NCBI GenBank assembly: GCA_916610825.1
Contig: OU744454.1
Coordinates: 10,977,178 to 11,041,177 of the forward strand
Source of the DNA: Haliclystus octoradiatus
Taxonomy: Eukaryota; Cnidaria; Staurozoa; Stauromedusae; Haliclystidae
Direction of reading: 5' to 3'
DNA length: 64,000 nt
Positions 1-13,100 of the stretch are shown here, one piece after another (position 1 is the stretch's first letter; each line of letters opens with the position of its first letter). Under the pieces are notes generated by a model. That model searched no databases and had not been told where the DNA came from. It saw only the letters and a program-made list of their open reading frames with translations. The position numbers were made by a program, and so were the translations under genes.

Positions 1-1117
1 AAAAGTAGAAATTCTGGAATCCTAGATTCCGTAAGGTTAGAGCAAATTCTGAAGAAAATTGATATTTTTAATGATCTATTGGTCAAACATCAACAAAAAA
101 GCAAAACCTGTTTTGGTTGTTCTTTATAGACAGGGTCCGATTAAAGATTTTTGCTTCTTGAATCTCAAAATTTCTTCAGAACTTTTTCCGGAATATCAAC
201 AAGTAGGATCGCCTATCATTTGTGGTGTAAACGAGTAAACTTGTGTCAATTTGCCCTAAATGTTAATGCGATGATGGTAGCTAGATATTTTGTATCTCTA
301 CTCATATTTTGTTCTTGGGTTTAGAAATATGGGGACTATAACGAAAATGGGAAAGGGTGCTTTGTGTAAGACTGAGAATCGCAAGACGATAGCAATCAAT
401 CATAATATTAGAGGAGATGGAAGGCTTTAAATAGCTATTTTTATAAAGATATCCTCCTCCAAATGCTAACTTTGCCTCGAGTTTGCGATACCATCATAAA
501 GAAGCACATGGTGTCACAAAAGTTTGACCTTCCGGGAACTGTGTTGTTCGATTGTAAACCTTCTGGAATTGAATTTATAATGCTTCATAGTTTTGAAGAA
601 TTGATTTTAAAATTTTAGAAATTTGACTTATTTTGAAGCAAGATGCATGGATTTCAAAACATAAAAAATATGAAACCCAAAAATAATAAATTTTGAATAA
701 GAAAATAATCATGATAAAATTAAAATTGGAAACCTTCTGATTTTGTTCTGGCCTTCCGGGAACCAGGTTCCCAGGATCCCGCACTTTGTGACAGCCTGAA
801 GAAGCACCTGAAACAACATTCGAGAAACAATGTTGAATTGTGAATGGATTTACTATTCGTCTCATTATTGTTAGATCTATAAATGTAAATCTGCCAGGTT
901 GTGACTCTGATCAGCAATCTTATAAAATTAAATAGCCTATCATAACTAAAAATGGTTATATAGAATTTAAGACAAAGTTATGGTATCTAAAAATAGCAGT
1001 GCAGTGCTGCTTCTGCCCAATAAAGATGAGGGCTTGCATCAAAATATTCCAACCACATGTAGAGTCACAAGCAACCTATGTACACTAAATACATCTTTAC
1101 ATTTTATATATTTTCAG
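1..1117. other. Intronic sequence upstream of first visible SRPRA exon
   Basis: No SRPRA exon or other coding exon is recognisable here. Fragments of a dispersed repeat are seen near 1-200 and 720-800. Its hallmark phrases (TTCTGGAATCCTAG, CAGGGTC) recur near 1321-1440, 4133-4326 and 59780-59940. Confidence 0.5.
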
Positions 1118-4100
1118 CTCCCAAAGTTGATTCTTCACAAGCCACATCTGCGAAAGCTGCCGCGATAGCAGCAGAAGCTCCATTACCTGAACCCGTAGAA
1201 AACGCTGCTCCAACAGAAGAAGAGGAAATCCAAAGAAATAGAAAAATGTTGTTGAATGGAAAATTGAAACCTAGAGGAAGAAAGGAGAAAGCTGCACCAA
1301 GGTAATATATCTGTTAAAAACAGGGTCAGACAAAAAGTTCAGCCTTCTGGAATCCTAGAGGCATTTCAAAATGTTTTTGATGACTTTTGACCAATAAATC
1401 ATCAAAAATATCAATTTTCTACTGAATTTTTATATTTTCTTGTAACTCGTAGTGATTTTTTATTGTTCATAAACGTTTGAAGACAATTTGATCCTACGAA
1501 TGAATATCGCTTTGTTGGCTGGTAAATCTTATTCAGATTATCTTTCTATGACAGTTAGAATATATTGTTTAGAGTCTAGATTGCAAAAGAGTTTACAGGA
1601 AACGTCAAATAATTGTTAAAATTTCAATGAGAAGAGCGCTAAAATACTTCCTTTGAGTCAGCCATCTTTGTTCCTCCCCATGTTGCATATTTGAGCAGTC
1701 TATGTATGTGCTTCACCCTTGTGTGCCTACATCCCTATCTAAGGCATTCAGTAGACTTTTCTTTCTTCTTCTAGTTCAAATGCTTCATCTACTCCTTCTC
1801 CAAAGAAAGGAAAAGTTGGTAAGGCAGGAACAAAATGGGATAAAGCTGGAACAACGAAAGATGCTGCTACACTTGATTATAGTTCCGCTAAAGATACACC
1901 TGATGGCGAAACCGTCAATGGTACTAGCAAATTTATGTTGTCTGACAATATGGTAAGTTTGATAAATTACACTGAGCACCACAGAACTGCAGGCTTCTCT
2001 GGGCAATTTGAAGTTCACATCAAAGTGTTCATAAAAGAATGCTTTCCAATATCTGTAACACTCAGTCTATATATGTCTACCTACTGGCTGTAAAGGTCAA
2101 TATCATATTCAAATTGACCATGTCACTCACTACATCTTCTTCTTGCTGTTTATAATCATTATAGCCATTGATCTTGCCTTGAAAAATAATCAAAGCAAAA
2201 TGGATTTACTGTGTTTCTAGTGTTCTCTTTTTTCACTTACCGCTAAAGGTTGTAACTAAAAATATGAAAGTACTTTTGTTGTCTTTGCTATTATAATAGT
2301 GCTAGATGCCACAAATGCAGGGCTATTTAAAGATAAATAAACCCAACAATCGGATATTTATATTTGCTATTGATAGTTTCACACTATTTGGTCATCAGGC
2401 AATTTGTGTGTGTTTAATGGCCAGATGTCCTTCCTAATATTAACCAATTGTTGCTGTGGATTGAAGATAAGACCTTGCTGGCCCAGGTCCCCAATTGTTG
2501 GTTAATTTCATCATTGTATGTTATTAGTTGTAGTTTCTTATTGTTAGTTGAATAGTTTAATTGGTTAGTACCTTCTTGATATACCCTGTATTAAAACAAA
2601 ATCTGTGTAGCAATTGAAAAAAAATTCTTGTAAATATATGTGTCTCTTACGCCCCGACCGAATGACTTTTTATTTCGCCAACATTCATTACATTCATGAG
2701 TTCAACAAAATCCGATTGGCCACCCTCACCTTTTCGGATTTTGTTGGCTGATGTTGAATTTGGATTTTGAATACATTCAAAAATTTCACCAACATTCATC
2801 AGATTTTGTTGAGTTCTATTGTTCTCTACCGATGTTGGCGAAGTAGCCAAATGACTTTTTATTTCGCCAACATTGTTGGATTTTGTTGAAAATATGAGCC
2901 TTCCTCTGATTGGTCAACAATGACGTAGCTTGTCTCAGAATTGGTGGGCTCGATTGACTAGCTTCCAAGCCTCAAAATACCGACTGCTGTTGACGAAAAT
3001 GAACTCAACAAAATCCGATGAATGTTGGCGAAAATAAAAAAGTCACTTGGCCGGGGCTTTATGCTCAATATAATATTACATAGAACAAACAGAAAATATT
3101 AACTCACCGGGTCGTGATTGGTTGTGGTTAGGCCTAGTGTTCTTGAAGCTTATGCGTGTTTAATGGTATAACCAATAGTGCTGCTGCCATAGGATTGAAC
3201 ATAAGACCCTTCAGGCCCAGGTCCAACACCCTAACAGGCTACATAAACACTCCACTACTAAGAATCATGGTGCTATACTGCTTGACCAAAGTATTTTATT
3301 TTCATTGCAGAAAGTTGGTCAATACGGTGGTGATTTAAAACCAATTGAATGTAACGAAAGTACTTCAGATGACTTAAGTGAAGATGAAGAACAAGACAAG
3401 ATGGTTCAAGAAAATTCAAAACCTGTTGAGTCGTCTCCATCTAATGGGTTAGTATCATGTAGCCAAATTAGTTATCACTCTGTTTTTGGATCATGTGATA
3501 TCACTGATATCCCCTGCGAAAACAGTTCAGGAGTTCATGAACAGTTCAAGAACGTTAAATGGCCCCAAATTTTCTTGAATTGTTTGTGAACTGTTCTTCA
3601 ACAGTTCATCAACTCTCTGTGAGGGTTCATGAACTGTTCATGAATGGTTCATGAACAGTTCAGGAAAACCGGAGCCATTTAACTGTTCACGGACTGTTCA
3701 TGAACACCTGAACTGTTTTTTGCAGGGGATTCCTTTCTCCATATAACTCTCATATTCATTCTTTGCTTAATATCCTACCTCGCTCAATTCCCCACTTTTC
3801 ATCCGTATCCGAAGGGGATATTAATCAATTTCAACTGTAGCATACGTGACAGCGAATGAACCTTGGACTTTGTTCAAATGTTCAAAGACCTAACTACTGT
3901 GCTGCTGCCACTTGACGATAAAGGACAGTTATGATTATGAAATGCCGCTAAATTTCCCAGTTGATAATGAAATTGAGAACGGCTTTAGGGACATATTGAT
4001 TATTAGCTAAGCAATCCTTACAACCCCGAGTAGTCAGTTACAGTCTGTTTCTTATCAATTGATGACTAAAAATGTATTGATTTGAATGTTGCTGGGACAT

Positions 4101-7100
4101 ATTGAATTATGTGTAGGCCTATGCTTACACAGGGTTGGGTCAAGCAAAAGATTTATCAAAGGGGAATCCGAGAACATTTGCAACATTTTCTTTTGGAATT
4201 TGTTGTTGAAATTTGACCTATAAATCATTCAAAGTATCAATTTTCTTCTGAACTTGCTTCTGGTCTTCTGGAATCTAGGATTGCACGCCCCCCCCCCCGG
4301 GGCCCCCACATTTGCTAGACCCTATGCCTACTAAACATCTACTGAGAACATACTGAGATGGTATTGTGTACTGAAATTGTACTGAAATTCAGCAGACACT
4401 TTACTGATCTAGATTCTTCTCACTCCACTGAATAACTACTGCCGTAATAGGCACCTTAAAAATTTGAATACTACTGCCCGTCCAGCCAATTCAGTACGCT
4501 ATTCAGTAGGTTTGCAGTAAGATTTTTGTGTTTCAAAATTCGTAATAACTAGTATAACATTTCATTTCCAACTATATAAATTTCTATAAATTTTATACAG
4601 TGAAACCTGTATATAACGGCCAGCTACGAGAGGTAGATAAATTGACCACTATAGACAGGTGGCCGCTGTATAGAGGTGACCGTTATGACAGGTTTGACTG
4701 TATACTTTTTACTGTATTTCTAACAGAGTTCAAGAGGTGAAGCCCAGTGGTGGTGGCTTATTCTCATTCTTCAAAGGTCTAGCTGGACACAAAGCAATCA
4801 CCAAAGAAGCAGTTATGCCTGTACTTGATAAAATGAAAGAACATTTATGTGGTAAGTGCAATAGAATCAATCTAGAACGATTATTCAGTCAAACCTGTTA
4901 TAGCGGCAACCTGTCTGTAGTGGTCACTTTTTCAATATCTATAATAATTGTTTCTATTGAAATACAGTCGAACTCGGTTAATATCCCCCCTTCCGTGCAA
5001 GCAAAAAGCAGGACATTATCCGAGGTGGGATATTATCCGATTTGAGAAAAAACAAAGAAAGTTCGTCAAAACAAAGGAATTCTGTTCATTGTTAACAAAT
5101 GCTATTCAATCAAAATAAGTAAAATAGTAAACACTAGGGATAACTATAGAATGATTTCAAAATAAGTCCAACTAACTTGAAAATTTCATACAGTTTCTTC
5201 TTCTTGATTACGAAATTCTTCCTGCGTGATTCTACGAAGCGTGCAATAAAATATAGTACACATGCGTTGATAACACTCGTACATGTGACATACATCACAA
5301 CCATGTGAACTAAGTTCGTTTTCGTTGGAGAAAAGCCATTTTAAATGTTTGCCATTGACAGAGGCACTTCTGCAGTAAGGAAGCTAGAGTAAAGTAATGT
5401 TCAAAGCTGTTTTATTCGAGTCACAAACAAAGAAAGATGTTTCTTCGAGGTGTTAAAATGTTTATTCTTATTTAAAACAATCAATGTTGTCGATGCATGT
5501 CCAATGTCAAGTTCGAAGTGATGATAATTTTAACAACCAAGGTAAACACTAACAATGAAACGACTTTCATTTGTTTTAAATTCAATGAAAGGGGACATTA
5601 AAGGAGCAAAAATGACCGGCAGGCGTTACGCACTTAGGATCACGTGCATGTTTATTGTTTATAACACAATCTTCATTGTTGACATGAATTTATAACAAAT
5701 TAGGCTCGCGTATAACAATAGTTTCAAAGCGAGACGGTTGAATTACGCTAAGCATAAATTCAACTTGAGCTCGCAGCGGTCGCCGGTCAATTTTGCCCCT
5801 TTAAACGAGTTTCATAACAAAACGGGTTTGAAAAAGCAGGATATTAAGCGACGTGGGATATTAACCGGGGGATATTAAGCAATTTAAATTTGTTGAGTTT
5901 GTATAGAAAACAGAATGTGGTTTTTTAAATATGGGGATATTAAACGATGTGGGATGTTAACCGAGGGGATATTAACCGAGTTCGACTGTAGCCTTTATAT
6001 AAAGGCCACCTATATATAGTGGTCAATTTATCTACCTCTCATTGCTGGCTGTTATATACAAGTTTCACTGTACTCTGTTGGGTTTGTAAGGGCTGAGATC
6101 TACTTGTAGGTCCTTAACCTTTAGTAAAGACTAAAGAAGATTGATACGCTAATTCATACATTCTATTTTTGATCTTGAAAACAAAGAAATAGATTTTGAG
6201 GTCACTGAGTTTCTATATGTTTCTATTGAAGGGTAAATTTGCTCAGCATGACATAATAAACAATGTCTGAATGGTTCAGAGTTTGGAAGCCAAATCACCA
6301 TCATGTTACATCACAAAACACATGATTTTTAGCCTTTTAGATTTTCAGAATTTTAATATACGTTTCAGTACTTTTTCAATGGAATGAGAAAAAGAATCTA
6401 GATTGGGTTTTTCGCTGAAATTCAGTACTATTTCAGTAGCCAATACAATTCAAGTATGCTTTCAGTAGGTTTGATGAACGAGTTTGAGTAAACGATGATT
6501 GATCTTCCGGCCATATGATAAGAAATCTAACAATCTCAGAAAAGTGTAGAAGAAAGCTAGTTTATGTAGACATTGGTCAATTGAGATTTTTCATTAATTT
6601 ATCAGGTCGTTGTTACATAATGTCGTGCTTGTTTAACTGGATAGTATGGCAGATAGTAACACATTATAAAGATAACATGTTCATGAATTGACCATTGACA
6701 ACACAGGGAAATGTCACTGTCTCATCACTTCACAATATTTTTTTGATTCTTTCATGTCATATTTTCTTTCTACTTTTAGCCAAAAATGTTGCAGCAGATA
6801 TTGCTGAACAGTTATGTAAATCTGTTGCTGAAAAATTGGAAGGAAAAGTTCTTGGAACCTTCAGTGGTAAGATGGTTGTTTTCAACTACAAGTTCAACCT
6901 GCAAAATTTGTAAACTATATATATGATATAGCCTGCAATGTTTCCCTATTCGCTATTGGCGTTGTGTAAACCATGTACAAAGACTAATTCCACTGACATA
7001 TCTATAAAAACAGAGAAAGCGACAGCAATTTTCATGCAGCAAATCTAGCTTTTTAAATAATCCTTGAAAAATATTTGATGGCCAGCAAGCACAATACGGC

Positions 7101-10100
7101 AAATAAAATACATGTTCCAACAACGTCAGACAAAATAAAAAAATTTGGCTAAACGATAAACTGAAGTCTCGCCATCATATGTCACTCCAGAGATTAATGT
7201 TGCACAAAACTGACCTTAACTAGCATTCAAACTAGCCACATTTTAAGCAGGTTTTTTAATCCAGAACACGTTTTTTAACCCTGGCAAGTTTTCTCTAGTT
7301 TATGACTGTTCCATGACTAACTTGAAAGGGTTTGTGAAGTCACATACACATCTGAATGATAGAAGATAATTAACTATGTTGAAGGTATACAAAATTTTGT
7401 AAGACATTTAAAAACTTATTGAATAGACAACTTGTGCCAAATCACACACATGCGTATTATCGTAAATTAAAGCACAGGTGCATGATGGGGCATGATTGCC
7501 TTGGGGGTTTTCGATTTTCAAAATAAGCAAGCAAGTCAATAATTTGTTATTGGATATGTTTCTCTCGTTTAATTGGATATGGAAATGGAAACTTTGTATA
7601 AAGTTGACTTGAAGCTGAAGCAAGAAAATATTTTTGGCTGTGTAATCGTGGGTAATTTCGATAATTGTACGGTTCTGAAGCTATAACGTTGGGGCCACTT
7701 TGACCAGCTGTTTTTATGCATAGCAAGTAATACCAGTCATGTTGAATATCAAGTCTTAACAAATTTAATAAAACATTAATAATCAAAAATCAAGATAATT
7801 TTCACTCGTTGGCTAATAAGTTCTTGCATTTTTGTTTTGACTGAGGCAATCAACAGATCCCATCATGCACTACTTCAGTGACGCGATAAAATCCATCATG
7901 GTAGCTCGCGCAAAATGTCTATTATTATGAATTCCTATCCATTCAATATTTTTATGACAAGATTAAGTCCTCAAACACAGAAATGAAGCAATTAATATAA
8001 CTGCAAGTGAAATTAGATAATGGATTAAATATGGTTCAAGTAAAACATGCCCCAAACATTACATTGACACAACGTTTTATTTTCCTCATACAAAGTGAAA
8101 TTTGTAGATCAGAACCATAGTGGAATCCATGTATGTTCCCCTGCGAAAAAAATCCATGAGTTCATGAACTTTCGGGCAATTTCACGAATACGCTGGATAT
8201 ATCCGCCGTAGAACTGAGCTGATTTTACGCCAATTTGATTTCTTTGGCATGGAAGTTTGATAACTTTCTATAGTTTTCAACTAAATTTGGGCTTTTTTGG
8301 CGTATTTTTGAATGTTGACTTGGCGTGGCGTAATTTTGGCGTAAATATCCGGTGTTCGAAATTCAAGTATTCCACTATGGGATGAGAATAGATTTGAACT
8401 CAAGAACTCAACGAGAGTCATGTGAGACAGTGAGAGAGAAGTGAAATGACTCACACTACAATATTGTTGTTATTGAAATTAATCATCTACCATTTTCAAA
8501 ATTTGTTTAGATTTATTTGTCAATATTACGATAATTATTACATAATAAAGACAGGCAATCACAGATTAGTACTGAAACTAACTCTATATGTGCAGCAGAA
8601 GGATCTAATACATTTAAAATACTGATAAGTTCACATTTAAACAATGAGATTGAATTTATATAATTAACTGGCACTTACAACTTCTTCCACTAATGCATTC
8701 CATGGCGGCACAACTCTGTTGTGAAAAAGTTATTAATATTGCTATTAACCAGATTGTTCATTGGTGAAGTTTTCTTTGACATCTGGTATCATACTTGGTT
8801 CAATTTATATACAAATTCAGATGGCATATTTACAATACAATTAATAATTTTTTATACCATCTGCAAACTTTGCATAATGCGTCTGTATTTTAACAATTTT
8901 ATTATTATTGATAACTGTAATATGTTCGAATAACGTTTCAAATTAATAAAAATCCGTTATTGTTACCACTGACTTTATTGAAGTGCTTCTCAAAGAAGAT
9001 ATTTTTAGAACTGTAATATGATAGTGCAAATATAATTGACATGTTTTCAATAAATTACTAGGCGTGACATCAGCCGTCAAAGGGAGTATGGAAGAGACAC
9101 TTGTTCAGATCCTTTCCCCTAAACGTCGTATTGATGTCTTGAGAGATATTCAAGATAACAAAAGAAAAGGAAGACCGTATGTTATTGTTTTTTGTGGTGT
9201 TAATGGTGTCGGAAAGTCTACTAATCTTGCAAAGGTGCGTATCAGAGGTGTATGAAGTTTTGTTCACAGATCATAGGCGAAACACCGAGGATGTTAATAA
9301 TAAAACACATTAGAATATCAGGTTGCCTTGAAATGTCAGAAGAGGAAGCTCCCGAGCTCATCATTTATGAAAAGCAGGCAAAAACCTAAGCTATGAACCT
9401 GCCTTGATGCCGAAGGCCCGGAGGAGCTCCACATCAGTAAGAGTTTTGTTCTTGAAGCTGAGGCTGGTTTTTGGGTTCAAGTTGAAGAAATGAAAATCCA
9501 TTTTGCTCTAGAGACATTTGGTTCATATTCAACATCGCTCTAATTAGATTAGCATGCTTATAACGATCATTGATAAACTTATAAATTGTTAAGTAACATT
9601 GAATAAATTCGATTACCGGTAAAGGAATTTGAATTAAGACTTTCGTTTTTATAACTTCCACTGTAGCCACTGTGCCACTGTCAGTGATGAATGAGATAAC
9701 AAAGTAATAGATAAGCACAACCGGGATGCAGCAGATGGTAGTAGATAACACAGAAAATCTGACAACGCTGATTCTCAGAGCGTCTGGTAACCAAATGTCC
9801 CTATAGCAGTTTTTATTTTCCTGTCCTAGTCTTTTTTGATTTAGTTAACACAAAAACATGCTTTCATGAACTGTTAATGAACTCACAAGAAAATGTTCAT
9901 GAACCGAAAATGAACTTTTCGTCACTGTTCAATGTTCATGAACTGCTTATGAACCCACCAAAAAATGCTCATGATTGTTTATAGGCCCACAAAACAAAGT
10001 TCATGAATCGTTCATGAATTGTTTATCACTGTCGATGAACCCACAAAAATGTTCATGAACTGTTCATGGCTGTTGTTTAGCCAGCAAAAATATATTCATG

Positions 10101-13100
10101 AAGTCTAATTTTTTCGCAGAGGTAAAGTTATGCAACATCTTTTATTTGTTTATTTTCATAAATTGATTAAATTAATATTTTAGATTTGTTTTTGGCTTCT
10201 TGAGAACCAACATTCTGTCATGATTGCTGCATGTGATACCTTCCGTTCGGGTGCCGTTGAACAATTACGTACACACACACGTCATCTCAATTCACTGCAT
10301 CCACCAAAGAATGAAAATGGCCCTTCAAACGTCACATTATATAATAGAGGGTATGGAAAAGATGCTGCTGCTGTTGCCATGGAAGCAATAAATTTTGGTA
10401 TGTACATTTCAATTTGAAATTGTATTCATATTTCTTTGATTGTTTTATTGGACTTGTTTTCTTGTGTTTCCTATCCACACACAATCGACGCATGATAATG
10501 AGAATTATGTCTTCCACTGTTTCATAAACTTGATATTGCCCACTTGTCATTTTTCACGAATTTTTTCAATAACAGATGACAGTTCATGAATAGATCAGGA
10601 GTTCTTCATTGAAGTTCATGAAAAAGCATTTTATTTTTATCTTATAATCATGATTCTCAATAATTGTTCATCAAATTATTGTGAGTCCATGACGTATTGA
10701 GAAGTTGGTGAATTGTTCATGAATTGTGCATGAGTTGTAGGTGAGTTCATGAACTACTCAAAAGTATATGAAACACTTCATCCAAATGCAATTTTGCAAA
10801 TGCAGATTTGGGAGGATTAGCTTAGATGGCAGATCAACCGAACTTCAGATCGGATCACATTTGATCGACTGTGGCTCAAATCCCCCGAAGGTCAACTCAG
10901 CCTTGACTTTATCTGAAACATCAAATGAGTAATTTCTGAGGATGGTGGATGGAATGGTCCAGAGGGAATTGCATTGTGAGTAGCTGCGTCGCATCGTTGC
11001 GCATTGACAATCGAGACATATCTGCCACGAAATCTGTTGAAATTGATCTGCGGCTGAGATCAACAAAAGGCATTTAAAATCATTGCTCTAAGTGAAAAAA
11101 GCCACCCATCTAGAAATAGAGGAATGGGACGGGTGACTTCGGTAGGGCGACACCTTCTACATTACTTTTTTATCCAAATGCAAATCGGGCCTTTTAACGT
11201 TCTGGAACCGCCTATGAACTCAGGGTGCAGGGGATCAACCAAGACTATGAGACATTGCTTTACGAAATATGCTTGTGGACATACGATAGTAAATGTCTAT
11301 ATGCTCAAGGAGCTTTATGATATATAGCTCATAAACAGTTCATAGAAATGTATACCGTTTTAAATTCATCAAATATTTTCTTAAACTGCTGATGCACTGC
11401 TCATGAAGTTACGCAAGAATCGTACATGTATTACAGTCAAACCTGTTTTAATGGTCACCTCTATAGAGCATCCACCTGTCTATAGTGGTCACTCTTGCAA
11501 TTTCTAAAATAGTATTTTCTATTGAATCAAACCTGTATATAAAGGCCACCTGTCTATAGTGGTCAAATTATCTACCTCTCGTATCTGGCCGTTATATACA
11601 GGTTTCACTGTAGTACGTTTATTTAATTGATTTTATAGTGCTTATACAATGTAACTCGCTTAAGTGCATATCTGCAACCTATATTTGAAACCTTAAATAT
11701 CCTCTTGTTGATGCCAAGTCTTTTTTAGACAGCTTTAGATAAATACAAATTTGGATAAATGCAATGAAACTCATCGTTAATTTTAACTTGTAGTTACGCG
11801 AATTACACTGTAATGCCATTCGCATATTTTCAATATGGCATGAAAAAAATGTTCATGCACCGTCACAGTATCTCAACTGACAACAGTGGACTCGGAAGGT
11901 AATTCTCGCTAGATACTGTCAAACCAGTTATGACAGTCACCTCTATACAACAACCACCTGTCTATAGCGGTCACTCAAGCAGGTCCTAAACAGTATTTTC
12001 TATCAAATCAACCCTGTATATAAAGGCCACCTGCATATAGTGGTAAATTTATCTACCTCTAGTGCCTGGCTGTTCTATACAGGTTCCATTGTATGCGTCG
12101 CACATCTAAATACGGTCGTCGCCACATGGATCTGAAACTCTCTAGTACCTATTCATTATTTGTTCTTGATTTTTCCCAAAATTGATTTGTTAATTGTTGA
12201 AATATTCTTGCGTTGTGTTTATTTTTAGCTCGGGAACAATGCACTGATGTTGTCCTTGTTGATACCGCTGGTCGGATGCAAGACAACGAACCTCTGATGA
12301 GATCATTAGCCAAGGTAAGGAGATGCCACTGTCAAGCATTCTCATATTTGAATAATGGAAACAAAAAGCAATGGATCAAAAATTTGTTTCTTGTCATAAT
12401 CTCATGGGAGGATATTTGTTCAGATTGCAGAACAACCAGAATTCAAATTCCATTCTAAGCACATCTTTTTTATTATGTTAAAAAGTTGGAAGGGTACATC
12501 AAATAATACATTTTCTGTTCTGTTTCTAAAAAATAGAATAATATTTACCGATTTTTAGAACATTTCAAAACTGCATTGGACCACCTCTTAAGCCACCATT
12601 CACTCAAAGCACTTGGAATTTTTACTGATAGTCTTTTAACACAGGTGGTTGTTAATACAGGTGGTTGTTAATACAGGTGGTTGTTAACACAGGTGGTTGT
12701 TAATACAGGTGGTTGTTAATATATGGCATGATTACAATTTTTAGTTGATCAAATTGAATGACCCTAACCTTGTGTTATTCGTTGGTGAAGCATTGGTTGG
12801 AAATGATGGTGTTGATCAATTGAAGAAATTTAATCAAGCGTTGGCTGATCATTCCGATATAGCTAATCCTCATCTTATTGATGGCATTGTGTTGACCAAG
12901 TTTGATACTATTGATGATAAGGTTAGTATAATAATAATGGTTGGATTTTATTTGATAATTTATCAGATTTATGATCTATACAAGGCTCGATTAATTAGGG
13001 GATTCCGGAACTGAGAGTCCCTGAAGGCTAGCCCAAATTCAGAAGGAAGGATATGAAAATAGTTGTATTCAAGTTTTTATAATCAGAAGAAAACTAATTT

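Larger units (their letters stand above)
4884..6072. mobile_element. Pogo/Tigger-like MITE interrupted by a second element
   Basis: The left half (CAGTCAAACCTGTTATAGCG...) ends at 4962 and the right half resumes at 5991 (GCCTTTATATAAAGGCC...CACTG-TA). Joined in order, the halves match the uninterrupted copy at 11432-11612. The interrupting DNA is 4963-5990. Confidence 0.85.
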
